A stretch of DNA of 47,535 nt from Theodoxus fluviatilis. Taxonomy: Eukaryota; Mollusca; Gastropoda; Cycloneritida; Neritidae. The notes beneath the pieces are model-generated. The model saw only the letters and a list, made by a program, of their open reading frames with translations. It was not told the DNA's origin and searched no databases. Both the position numbers and the translations under genes were made by a program. Positions 12,980-22,198 of the stretch are shown here, in pieces. The stretch lies in contig JAWQFJ010029036.1 of assembly GCA_034096865.1 (NCBI GenBank), positions 1 to 47,535 of the forward strand. The letters run 5' to 3'. Position 1 is the stretch's first letter; every line of letters starts with the position of its first letter.

Positions 12980-15392
12980 CACTCACCTGTACCGTAAATT
13001 CAGGTCACTGGCCAGTGCCTTTTCCTCTTCCGTCAGGTCACCGCGCTTTGCCATTCTTTGGCTGCGTACTTCCTCAGAGACAGTCAGGAAGAGGACAACC
13101 GAAGGCCGCAGAAGGTCATCAGGCCAACGGTATACCTCGTGGTCAGCTGGCGGAAGATCTCTGTAACTGCTCTCCTTGGCAATGGCATAGGCAGTCGAGC
13201 TGGGCCAGAACCTGTGGGCCAATCATGCAGTTTTGCATGGGTTGGTGCTCATCCAAGTACACTCCATTTCACCATTTCCCATTTCCACAATTTCCTATTA
13301 ATTCTCACGTTCCCATTTTGCCAACAAACATGATTCCTGTCTTGTCCAAAAATTTCCAAAAGTTTATTGAATAATGATAACTTTTGTGAAACAAGATCAC
13401 ATAAACACATTTTGACATGGAAACGTTTCGCCTTCTTTATTACTTCACATTCATGTATAATCAATTACACCCTTTCATGTAAATGAAGATTAACACTCAA
13501 ATTGTAAGTGCTTTCCATGTTATTCAAGCTTAAAACAAGTCATTTCAATGCAGTGTTAAAATTCTACCTGTCCTCCCCCGCGCCCCTTCCCCCAAATCTC
13601 TTTCAGTGTCTGGTCACTGTTTTATCTATGGTCAATAACTCACACAAAGATCAATATTTCAGTTTTTAACACAGGGCAAATGCTCTGCAGGGAATTAATA
13701 TATATTTAAAATTAAAAAAACCAGAACTGGACTTAAGCTGGATTAGAACCCTCAACTTCTTGGTCAAATATATCAAAACACCCACCTGTCAACAATGACA
13801 TGGCTTTTGATGCACATGGCACGAAGTTCCTTGTCAAGGAGGTAGTTGCCCAGGCTGAAGTAGGCACGACGCAAAATCTCAGGCAGCGCTTCAAAGTCTT
13901 TCCTCCAGGGGCTCAGATATTCTGGCAAGCCAGAGCAGAACTTTGTGCGTGGGAGTCTTTTCTTCAGATTCTCAATAAGTACTGTCTTTCCTGCAACGCA
14001 ATACCGATTGATGGATGGATGGATGTATGGATGCATGGATGGATGGATCGGTGGGTGGATGGATGGATGGATGGATGGATGGATGGATGGATGGGTGGGT
14101 GGGTGGATGGATGGATGGATGGATGGATGGATGGATGGATGGATGGGTGGGTGAGTGGATGGATGGATGGATGAATTAATGAACAAATAGATGAATGATA
14201 ATGAATGACTGAGTTGAATGATGGAATGGATGAATGTATGAATGGAGCCAATTAATGCATGAAAGTGAAAGAATGAACAGAGGAATAACTGAACAAAAAA
14301 ATGAACAAAACAACAAAAGAACAAATGAATAATGAATGAATAAATGATGTTTAATGGTCTATCAGCCTTTGGCGGATATGCAAGGCCATTAATCATAAAA
14401 TCACAGGAACTATGTAAATAGAGCAAGTCCAGTAAACATTTCCCTTCCCATTTCTTACTCCCAAACCATTGGGGAAAATGAATGGAAAAAAAAGAAGAAA
14501 CAAATGAACAAACAAACAAAATCTTTATAAAATGTAAGAACAAGGAACAGGATGGTTCTCACAGGGCAGCCCCATCCAGATGATAATGGGATGGACAAAA
14601 GATGCCACACACAGAGAAAAGACAGAGAGAAAGCTTGCGTGGAAAGTAAAAATCTTAAATCAAGTGAAGAGAGAGAGTCTCTAATACAGTGGCAAGAAAC
14701 TCCCAACGGAGCGAGGCAGCAGAAGGTCTTCAGAGGAAGAGCCCCCGTCAGCAAGTGTTTCGGCCCTTTACACTTCCTGACACTAGGAAGTCACAAAGCA
14801 CAGATAACACACATTATGAAGCCCCTTTGGCTGCCTCTAGCTCAGACACTGGAGCAGGCACCAAAAGCCCAGCAGCCAGGGGTTCCAGCTGATGAGGGGA
14901 GGCACTGAGCAGAGCTGGATGTATGTCACACTAGAATCTACTGCTGTGTGGACAAAACACAAATCACCACCACGGAAGAGCTAGCCTTGCCATTGAAAGG
15001 ATGGACAAAGAGGAAAAAAGAACGGAGAAAGAGTAGGCATAGCTGCTTGTCTTAAAGTCAGTCCTTGTATGGGGTGGGGTTGGGGGGTGGGGGTGTTGGG
15101 AATAGGGGTGTCGGGGGTGTCGGGGGTGGGGGTGTCGGGGGTGTCGGGGGTGGGGGTGGGGGTGGAATGTGGGGGGTGGGAGTGTCGGGGGTGAAAGGTG
15201 GGGGGTGGGGGTGTTGGGGGTGGGGGGTGGGGGTGTTGGGGGTGGGGGTGTTGGGGGTGGGGGTGTTGGGGGTGAAGGTGTCAGGGGTGGGGGTAGGGGT
15301 GAGGGTGGGGGTTGGGGGAGGGGAGAGAAAGAGGAAGCAGGAAATGGTAACATGATATCATCATTGGTAAGATGCTGCTGCTGCTGATGACA

Positions 15393-15427
<35 letters not shown>

Positions 15428-15714
15428 AATGATGATGATGAAATATCATTATAATGCAGATTATTATTAACAACATAAAACAGATAATATTGATACATAT
15501 ATAATATGAGATGATCATCATTACTATTATACATGTATATGAGACAGAATGGAATAGAATCCACTTTATTTAGCAAGGGTAATAAATTAGACAGAGATAT
15601 CTATCTTCCACTTAGCCCTTGAACACACAAGTTCACACTAAAACAAAAATGCAACCATAACTAAACATATGAAATTTTAAAAATAACAACTACAGTTTCA
15701 TATTACATGATCAC

Positions 15715-15768
<54 letters not shown>

Positions 15769-18700
15769 GAGAGAGAGAGAGAGAGACAGAGAGAGAGACA
15801 GAGAGAGAGACAGAGAGACACAGAGAGAGACAGAGCGAAAGACAGAGACAGAGAGACACAGAGAGAGAGAGGAGACAGAGAGAGACAGAGAGAAGAGAGA
15901 CAGAGAGAGATGAGTGGGTATATGCATGGTATGGGAAACAAAAAGAAAGAAAGGGCAAAGCTTGTATTGCTGTCACTGAAACAACTGCTGTGTAGTCCAT
16001 GGTTTACAAGGCAATAGAGGGAAAGACATGTCATGATTCACACCTGCCCCATCCAGGCCTTCTATCACAACAAACTTGAAGGGCAACTCCTCAGTCTGAG
16101 GTTGACTGACCGGGGAATCCCCAAGAGTCTGCAATTTCTCTTCGGCAATCTTCAAGACCCTTTTCACAGGTTCCAGATGTTTGCACTGAAGGCAATAAAC
16201 ACATGCAAATTATGCAGTTAGAACTAGAAGAGCCAGCCATCACAAATGAGTGCAACACCTGACCCGAGTTTTTATTCTTGTCTGGGAAGCCAGATGCATA
16301 AAGCAGAATTCTGTGTAGAATCCTCACGCCAATTCACCTCAGAGAAGCATCCATTACAGGCTGTGGGACATTAAAAAAAGTGTCCCTCTGTAAGCTCAGT
16401 GGTTCCTGATACTGGATGAATCTCTCTACTGAATAAAAGGTCACCTTGACCACATATCAGATGACTGGACTCTTTGACTGATAAGTTCAACTTATCCATA
16501 CCTCAGGTAACTTTTCCCCTACCCTGAGTGGGTCAATTTATCAGTGCAGCACTGTGCATGAATGCATGCCCATCCCTCTAGATGGACCCACCATTTTAAG
16601 AATCTGATGGACTTTATCCACAGTGTTGGAGACCAGAGCTTAGAAAACATGGTCAGATATTGGGGGGATGGTTAATATTCCTTTCGTTTTTACTGTCATG
16701 CTCACAAATATGCATTCAAATACCATTACTAAAAACCATGCCTGTACTTACTGGGCTGCTGGTCAAACCTTCACTGGCACCTGACGAGAAACGCAGTGAC
16801 ACAGACAGATAAGACACGTACAGTGAGGTACCAGTCCTGTCTCTTCTCCCTGGGGAGTATTCCCACCCTCACATGGCCACATACGAGGGTTAAATGTGCT
16901 ACAGTGTGCCATCGCTGTGCTAACAGGTACCCAGTTTTCTCCTGGGTGGGGAGAAGCAATGTGAGTTTAGCATCTTGCTCAAGGATGCAACTCTGGCAAC
17001 CGCACAGCTTCAGAAACACTGCACCCACTAGCTGCAAGTGACTGCAGGTCAAGCACGCTGACCACTGGGCCACGGAGCCCCATAAGACTTGAGTTACAAA
17101 ATGTCACATGACTGGATTCCTCACTCCTTCACTGTCACAATCAAGATTTGTGATTGTGCATGAGAACAGGGCTAAAGTATGAAAAACTGTTTTCGAGAAA
17201 ACATTGAGTAAAGTTATCAGCACACAAAGTCATGTATACATTTTCCTGATATTTACATCACTGTGAAATATTTCAGATTTCCTCTATGAATATGCTGGGT
17301 TGTTTTTTCTGGAATATGCATGAATAAATAAATAATTTAATGGTTGAAATATTTCATTTTGTAATTTTTTCATACTTTTAATCTTGTTTTCTCACACATG
17401 GCCACCTCTGTTTGAGCACGAGTACAGTTATTTTCAGTCTGTTCCCGGCTGGACCCAAAGAAAACTTTTTAATAACCTGAAACTAGAAATGTGCAGTCTT
17501 CACAAAGGTTCATTTCTGGATCCCTACCAGAGTACAGCATATACTCCACTATCATCTGACAGAGTTGTACTCAGTAGCTACTCACCATGTTCCTTTCACT
17601 TTTCTTTTGTCTCTTTTCCTGTCATACCGACAACTATGCATACCAACACTAAGATAAGATATAATGAATTCGTCCAAATGGAAATGGATCTGATCATGTC
17701 CCAAATCAATTAAAAACACATCATGATAGAAGCTATAGAATTAAGTTGAAAGGAGAACAGAATAAATTGTGTATGACACTATAGGTAAAACTGAACAAGG
17801 CAAAGACATGCTTCAAAAACAGTTCTGTGGAAGAAGGGCAGGCAGGCTCAGTCATATCTGATAATGGTTAGAACTAACGATGTCTGATTGCAGATGAGAG
17901 TTTGCCAGTCTGCTTTTCCTTGATTATAATGACAAAAAACAAGCAAATAAAAGCATGCCTGTACTCGATCAGGCTATCACTCTAGATGGTCTCACCATTC
18001 CAAGGATCTCAAGGACTCTCTCAAACTTCTTGAAGACTGGAGAATAGGACGCATAGTCGAAGAGGCAAGCAGGACTAGGACTGGCTTGTGGGCCATCACA
18101 CTGGATGTACCGTAGACTTTGTTTTGGTTCCACACCTTCTAGGGCATCCAGCTCAATTTCTGTGCTGGAGGAGCAGATGAAATGTGTTCAAATGAAAATC
18201 AACCCGCAGTACGGTTTTGATAAATTCCTATTTGTCCCAGGGGAAAGGGGGGTAGAAGCAAAAAAACTTTCTTGCATTCTTGCAAATTGTGGGTATACAT
18301 TTGTTTCAAACAACTCACACACACACACGTGGGCACATGCATGCACACACACGTGCACGCGCGCGCGCGCACACACACACACACACAGACAAGCAGAAAG
18401 ACACAGATAGACAGACTGTTTTGTGTCGTGGCCCGGGAGTGCAGGAGAGAGTGGCAGAGAGACATGATTTTCAAGCCATGTACTTTATTCAACTGATCTA
18501 CATTCTCAGCGGTACAATAGACCTTATTCACGCGGCGGCCATGTTAGTTTTAAAACGAGGCTGCATACGCTAACGCGGCGACCGCGCTACCTTCACAGTA
18601 TTGCTGGAGCGGCAATTTGACAAGTGTTCCGATCTTTTCTCAAGGTGATTTGGAAAGTTCGTCGAACAAAGGCAGAACAATAGCAAGAAGACAAAGTGAC

Positions 18701-19686
18701 AAAGGCTATGAGAAGTGGATTGAAGGGTTTATCGACTACGATGCCATCAGAGGTTGGTACACAGTGACAAGTTCTTTCGTTTAGATTAGAACTGAGTGTT
18801 CGAGTTTTTTTTTTTCTTTTCTTGGTGTCGCTTTATAATCTGTTCACAGTACAAGGCTAGCTGGTTTACTTAGATGTGATTTTTTTTAATGCGTGCTGAC
18901 TGATATTAGGTTTAGAGCTTGAATTTTCGACGATATTACACAAGTTCTTTTTCGCTTACAACTCGAGTGTTCGAACCAATGAAAACCACGGAAAGAGACG
19001 GCCGTTTCGTTCCTTGCCCCTCATTGGCCAGCTTGTCATGAGGTCAGCCCGTGATCACGCGCTGACCTCATGACAAGCTGGCCAATGAGAGGCAAGGAAC
19101 GAAACGGCCGTCTCTTTCCGTGGTTTTCATTGGTTCGAACACTCGAGTTGTAAGCGAAAAAGAACTTGTGTAATATCATCGAAAATTCAAGCTCTAAACC
19201 TGATATCAGTTAGCACGCATTAAAAAATCACATCTAAGTAAACCAGCCAGCCTAGTACTGTGAACAGATTTTAAAGCGACACCAAGAAAAAAACACCTCG
19301 AACACTCAGTTCTAATCTAAACGAAAGAACTTGTCACTGTGTATCAACCTCTGATGGCATCGTAGTCGATAAACCCTTCAATCCACTTCTCATAGCCTTT
19401 GTCACTTTGTCTTCTTGCTATTGTTCTGCCTTCGTTCGACCATCTTTCCACATCACCTTGAGAAAAGTCCGGAACATTTGTCATATTGCAGCTCCAGCAA
19501 TACTGTGAAGGTAGCGCGGTCGCCGCGTTAGCGTATGCAGCCTCGTTTTAAAACCAAAATGGCGGGTCGCGTGAATAAGGTCTATTCCCGAGGGAGTACA
19601 CGCGTGTGGGGAAGTTTCAAGGAGGAAGGGAGGCAACTCTTTTTGGCTTGCTAGCTACACGTACCACAGACAGACACACACAGACA

Positions 19687-19733
<47 letters not shown>

Positions 19734-20375
19734 ACACATAGACGGAAACAAGGAAACACAGTCAGTCAGACAAGAAAAAAACATCCACCCATCCACCCTA
19801 AATGATGAAAACATGACGGACATTCACCTACGCCAACTCAACCCAACTTACCTGAGGAACACTTGCTTCGTCTCAGACGTTACTTCTTCTGCAGAGAGCA
19901 ACTTGAACTCGAGAACCCTTATTTTGGGACCTTGATCCAGCACCAGCCACTCCGCCACGTCTCTCCACTGCTTTAGAACCTCCCGGGTGTCAGCTTCTTG
20001 ACTGAAGACACTGACCAGACAGCGCTCCAGGTTAGGCTGTGCCGAGGTGCCATGAATGATCATACTAGGTTGCAGAATCCACCCCAGCTTTTCTCGCCCG
20101 GGCTTCGATTTAGCATAGCTACAGACTTTGTGCAGTGCCAGGGCAGCATCGACATATTCCTTCACTGGGTCAGGAGCACGGGTCTGCTTCCCTGGTTCAA
20201 GCGTCACAACGTAGAAGACTGGGGCGTTTCCAGCTGTGGAAAAATCAGCAGCGGCAGGCCTCATTCGCTTCGGTTTTGGGGACTCATCACCTCTGGGCCC
20301 ACTCTCGTCTCCTGGTCGAAGGAAGAAGCCTTCTTTGCTCGGCAGATTGACGTACAAAAACTTCGAGGAAGCCAT
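11630..20375 (-). CDS. CMPK2: CMPK2-like UMP-CMP/thymidylate-family kinase, six exons
   Basis: Joined exons 20375-19852, 18164-17996, 16185-16044, 13990-13786, 13211-12987 and 11780-11630 give 1416 nt, 471 residues plus stop, close to the roughly 450 residues usual for vertebrate CMPK2. Every intron is GT-AG and the phases (2,0,1,2,2) are consistent. The C-terminal half is a thymidylate-kinase fold: P-loop GLDGAGKT (274-281, split by intron 3), YLSPWRK and [10 protein letters not shown] (nucleotide-binding region, about 303-328), DR motif [14 protein letters not shown] (342-356), WPDDLLRP (376-383) and a LID-like basic stretch near 396-404. The N-terminal about 265 residues form the poorly conserved CMPK2-specific part. 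Family knowledge: CMPK2 phosphorylates pyrimidine monophosphates (dUMP, dCMP, CMP, UMP), and in vertebrates it is interferon-inducible and adjacent to RSAD2. No clear mitochondrial presequence is visible ([16 protein letters not shown]); a basic KPKR follows near residue 34. The start is the only ATG heading the exon 1 frame. Confidence 0.93.
11781..11850. repeat. ~40-bp duplication spanning the exon 6 acceptor
   Basis: The string ctcgcacagtctgcaatcag and the bases after it (aaaatcctaaatggacc) occur twice in succession, at about 11771 and 11816. Each copy contains a tgattgcag acceptor on the minus strand, so there is a second potential acceptor about 45 bases upstream of the one used in the model. 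Confidence 0.8.
12046..12462 (+). repeat. ~410-bp dispersed repeat, CpG-rich copy (CMPK2 intron 5)
   Basis: Closely matches 36660-37063 over its whole length, from attctgtgaacccgagtca to ctctagtggactagaatg. No coding capacity or terminal repeats are evident. Many CpGs present here are TpG or CpA in the other copy. Confidence 0.88.
12832..12896 (+). repeat. (ATG)n microsatellite in CMPK2 intron 5
   Basis: Runs of gatgatgatg with interspersed gtg. The long frame at 12682-13374 across this and the neighbouring tracts is an artefact. Confidence 0.95.
12917..12976 (+). repeat. (GA)n microsatellite beside the CMPK2 exon 5 donor
   Basis: About 30 GA repeats. On the sense (minus) strand this is a TC tract starting about ten bases downstream of the exon 5 GTGAGT donor. 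Confidence 0.97.
12987..13211 (-). CDS. CMPK2: CMPK2 exon 5, DR motif, substrate and LID region
   Basis: Acceptor cccacag. It completes the DR motif ([14 protein letters not shown]) and continues through [19 protein letters not shown] and the basic LID-like [13 protein letters not shown], ending NLRY plus AG before donor GTGAGT. A TC-rich microsatellite begins about ten bases after the donor. Confidence 0.93.
13786..13990 (-). CDS. CMPK2: CMPK2 exon 4, second half of the P-loop to the DR motif
   Basis: Acceptor gttgcag, then [39 protein letters not shown] and SHVIVD plus AG before donor GTGGGT. The acceptor is preceded within about 20 bases by a CCAT microsatellite on the sense strand. Confidence 0.93.
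14008..14175 (+). repeat. (GGAT)n microsatellite beside the CMPK2 exon 4 acceptor
   Basis: About 40 tetranucleotide units of atgg/gggt type. On the sense strand it becomes CCAT repeats ending about 20 bases before the exon 4 acceptor. Frames rich in Met-Asp-Gly-Trp or His-Pro-Ser-Ile across it are not genes. Confidence 0.97.
14340..14480 (+). repeat. Decayed copy of the ~190-bp SINE-like family
   Basis: Contains tctatcagcctttggcgg, ggccattaatcat and ttactcccaaacc in the same order as the intact copy at 1911-2100, with many substitutions and a lost middle section. Confidence 0.65.
14690..14785 (+). repeat. ~95-bp dispersed repeat (CMPK2 intron 3)
   Basis: Near-identical to 42638-42733: both run from agtggcaagaaactcccaac through gtgtttcggccctttaaac-type sequence to cttcctgacac. 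They lie in different positions relative to the CMPK2 exons, so they are dispersed copies and not conserved intron sequence. Confidence 0.85.
15065..15335 (+). repeat. G-rich minisatellite, potential G-quadruplex array (CMPK2 intron 3)
   Basis: Around 270 bases composed almost wholly of G runs of three to six separated by t, tg, tgt or tc. Many sets of four G runs lie within short distance, as G-quadruplex folding requires. On the CMPK2 sense strand the tract is C-rich. The proline-rich frame at 14964-15521 on the minus strand is an artefact. Confidence 0.9.
15385..15442 (+). repeat. (GAT)n microsatellite
   Basis: Tandem gatgat triplets following a short gctgctgct run. Confidence 0.95.
15713..15912 (+). 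repeat. (GT)n then (GA)n compound microsatellite
   Basis: GT repeats give way to a long imperfect GA/GACA tract. All frames across it consist of Arg-Glu or Ser-Leu repeats. Confidence 0.95.
16044..16185 (-). CDS. CMPK2: CMPK2 exon 3, first half of the P-loop
   Basis: Starts after a cttcag acceptor with [12 protein letters not shown] and ends at [11 protein letters not shown] plus one base, before donor GTGTGA. The first part of the Walker A loop is here and the lysine is on exon 4, two kilobases away. Confidence 0.92.
16762..17085 (-). mobile_element. tRNA-derived SINE-like element (CMPK2 intron 2)
   Basis: Read on the minus strand it begins GGGGCTCCGTGGCCCAGTGG, resembling the start of a tRNA gene with a Pol III box A, followed by CTTGACCTGCAGTC and a non-tRNA body of about 250 bases. 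A related full-length copy lies at 41178-41540 (plus), a diverged one at 38788-39075 (minus) and fragments near 9100 and 10400. The box B region is degenerate. The tRNA origin is inferred from the head sequence only. Confidence 0.7.
17996..18164 (-). CDS. CMPK2: CMPK2 exon 2
   Basis: The acceptor is tcctccag, phase 2 in and phase 0 out, 57 codons (175-231). It contains RYIQCDG and [15 protein letters not shown]. The donor is GTGAGA after an ATG codon. Too short and too interrupted by stops outside its boundaries to stand out as an open frame; found through phase and splice sites. Confidence 0.85.
18320..18392 (+). repeat. (CA)n/(CG)n microsatellite (CMPK2 intron 1)
   Basis: CA repeats interrupted by cgtg and a cgcgcgcgcg run. 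Confidence 0.95.
18617..18752 (+). pseudogene. Degenerate counterpart of the exon-like block in the left arm
   Basis: The mirror copy of 19484-19349, the same 136 bases long and open throughout, but its initiation codon is TTG where the right arm has ATG, and several residues differ in the first third. The last 27 codons are identical between arms, and the GT donor is retained (agag then gttggt). Confidence 0.6.
19349..19484 (-). CDS. Exon-like coding block in the right palindrome arm
   Basis: Starts at an ATG (19484) preceded by the CpG-rich outer arm and runs 45 codons plus one base to a GT donor (agag then gttgat). It encodes [15 protein letters not shown], a basic RTIARRQ stretch and [16 protein letters not shown]. 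This looks like the first coding exon of a gene captured in the palindrome. The KGY...GFI pattern reminds me of the N-terminal region of SWIM/YqaJ-type proteins common in invertebrate genomes, but that resemblance is weak. No downstream exon is visible in the window. Confidence 0.45.
19655..19742 (+). repeat. (CA)n microsatellite (CMPK2 intron 1)
   Basis: CAGA and CA repeats followed by cgcacacg, about 110 bases from the exon 1 donor. Confidence 0.95.
19852..20375 (-). CDS. CMPK2: CMPK2 exon 1
   Basis: Begins at ATG (20375-20373) and encodes 174 residues plus two bases. It ends ctcag before the consensus donor GTAAGT. It carries the divergent N-terminal region, with FYVVTLEPG and [11 protein letters not shown] as the most structured-looking blocks; no known motif is recognised. 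Confidence 0.9.
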
Positions 20376-20537
20376 AGCAGTCGCTGGTGCAATGTTTTAG
20401 TAATATCGTCCTGCCCTGATGGCTACGGGTTGTGACTGATTGCGGGTTAGCTGACGGCAGTGGCATTTGGTGTCGTGCAGGTACGAACTTGTCAGATATA
20501 CGCCACGAGAAATTAACATCTCTTCCAGGAACAGTTC

Positions 20538-20555
20538 CTTTCGTTTCTATTTCGG
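20538..20555 (-). promoter_or_regulatory. ISRE/IRF-element-like motif upstream of CMPK2
   Basis: On the minus strand, in the direction of CMPK2, the sequence reads CCGAAATAGAAACGAAAG, fitting the IRF-element pattern GAAANNGAAA with a third GAAA-type repeat. It lies about 163 bases upstream of the ATG. IRF binding to such sites drives vertebrate CMPK2. Function here is inferred, and the transcription start is not visible. Confidence 0.5.
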
Positions 20556-20797
20556 TAACTGACGTACCTGACCGATCGAACGTCATGCAACGTTTTCGCG
20601 GTGATGTGTGTGCGAGTATAGTATTAGTAGCTTGCACGATGCGAGATTTTCAGTCAAGTTTGAAGCGCAGACTTTATTCCCAAGGCCAGCCTCGCAGAAC
20701 TCAGCACAGTGAATCTCTTCTGCGAGCTGGGGCCAATAATTTTCCCCCAGTGAATGGTTATAGTGTACGCGTTTGTAAATAAGAATAATCATTTATA

Positions 20798-20830
<33 letters not shown>

Positions 20831-21316
20831 TCCGCGCGCGCGTGGGTGTGTGCCCGCGCAAGTGTGTGAATACCAAGGCAAATGAGAATCGAAATAATAA
20901 TTTATGGTAGCTTTGTCCCGTATGTTCGATCAAAGACCATAACTAATGCATGGTTTTTGGTTCGGCTCTGTCCAAATTGACAAGGTACATCACTCTCATT
21001 GCAGTGTTTGCAAAGGGAAACGACTCTTTGAGGTTGTTTCCCTTGGGTGAAATCGCGCTTCGCTCTGCGAGTTGACTTACAAATGTAACTCCGTCGTTAA
21101 TTATACATCTTTGACATTTAAAAGGGAGATACGGCATTATCTGATCAAGAGGATTAACAACTGGTTCAGGACCCAAGAGTTCTTAATGGCAACGTTTTCC
21201 TGTCCTTTGAACTCGTCGCTGCTCCTTCTGCTGAGGCGATGGTTCGTAGTCGGAGCAAAGACCATGGTCGGAGTTACCTTCTCCTGGACAGCCAGCATCT
21301 ACAGGCTTGTTCAGAA
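20556..21316. other. CMPK2 5' flank and unassigned DNA
   Basis: Unique sequence with a GT/CG microsatellite at 20800-20850. Two short frames (20432-20782 and 21072-21383, plus strand) have no recognisable domain. Confidence 0.5.
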
Positions 21317-21715
21317 GTACTCAGCGCTGATTGAGCGCTTCATGTTGGCAATTGAGCGCTTCATGCCACTCCTGAACGCCTAAGATGTACACCTGGAAAA
21401 AAAGAAAACAGAAAAAAATGACCGGAGTCTGACCAATTGTATTCTCTCGTGAGAGAAGTGGGCCCTGAAGAGGGCCGTTACTAGAGCAGTCGTAGGCTTC
21501 TAGAGCAGTCGTAGGCGAGCTTTCGGAGGGGATCCTCCTTCTTCAGGCCAAGTGGTACAGGACTGGCAGGCGTAGGGTTTAAATAGGGGACTGGCGGAGG
21601 CTCGTGCAACGCAAGTCCCCCGAGAAAAGCAGGAGTGGACATGTGCTCACCCCCGTAGAAGGACCGTCCACACCGCAGAGAACACGGGGAACCCGTGCCA
21701 CAGAACAGGGCGGGC

Positions 21716-21988
21716 TCAACGGTAGTGAGCCATGAAGCCCGTGTCTCTGTTGAGCCCGGTGTGCTGCGTGCCAAACCTGATGATGAGTCTCTGCTCCATA
21801 ACCCGACGTTGGTGGAGGTCGTGCAACCCGCCCCTCAGCACGCTCACGAGCATGTCAGCGGGTGAGTGGTCGGACAGGTTGAAGTGTTCGCTAACTGGGA
21901 GGGGCGACAGGTTTCTGATGGTGGCGCGGTGCCCGTTCATCCGTTGGCGGAGTCGCTGACCAGTCTCTCCGATGTACCAAACGTCCGC
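21716..21988 (-). pseudogene. GIY-YIG endonuclease domain of a Penelope-like element, left arm
   Basis: The minus-strand frame contains the GIY-YIG core DVWYIGETGQRLRQRMNGH, followed by ATIRNLSPLPVSEHFN and the downstream VMEQRLIIRFG with its glutamate, ending NRDTGFMAHYR and a stop. This arrangement matches the C-terminal endonuclease of canonical Penelope-like elements. The first catalytic motif and the conserved Arg are intact, but everything N-terminal, including reverse transcriptase, is missing. Confidence 0.82.
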
Positions 21989-22198
21989 GCCACCATCAGA
22001 AACCTGTCGCCCCTCCCAGTTAGCGAACACTTCAACCTGTCCGACCACTCACCCGCTGACATGCTCGTGAGCGTGCTGAGGGGCGGGTTGCACGACCTCC
22101 ACCAACGTCGGGTTATGGAGCAGAGACTCATCATCAGGTTTGGCACGCAGCACACCGGGCTCAACAGAGACACGGGCTTCATGGCTCACTACCGTTGA
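21989..22198 (+). pseudogene. GIY-YIG endonuclease domain, right arm (motif truncated)
   Basis: Mirror copy of the left arm from the residues ATIRN onward, identical to the stop. It lacks the YIG motif because the arm begins just after it, so this copy cannot be catalytic. Confidence 0.82.

Larger units (their letters stand above)
18516..19586. mobile_element. 1.07-kb foldback palindrome in CMPK2 intron 1
   Basis: Two arms of about 525-530 bases are inverted copies of each other with a loop of about 12 bases near 19046-19057 (between aggtcagc and gctgacct). The outer ends read aatagaccttattcacgcg and the reverse complement. Identity between arms is high by eye, with scattered differences mainly outside the exon-like block. 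Each arm contains a CpG-rich outer zone, an exon-like coding block with a GT donor and a longer non-coding inner zone. Transcription of CMPK2 would place both arms in the same pre-mRNA, allowing a long hairpin. No flanking target duplication was identified. Confidence 0.92.

Noticed and set aside
12572..13374. Long frames on both strands around 12.6-13.4 kb
   Set aside because: They are built from ATG and GA microsatellites and only touch the real CMPK2 exon 5 in the wrong frame or strand.
13773..14543. 256-codon minus frame starting with a hydrophobic region
   Set aside because: It is CMPK2 exon 4 extended through the CCAT microsatellite and intron sequence. Only 13990-13786 is supported by splice sites and homology.
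16762..17085. A functional tRNA gene
   Set aside because: Only the first ~20 bases resemble a tRNA. There is no complete cloverleaf, the box B region is degenerate, and the same sequence recurs as a dispersed ~320-bp family.
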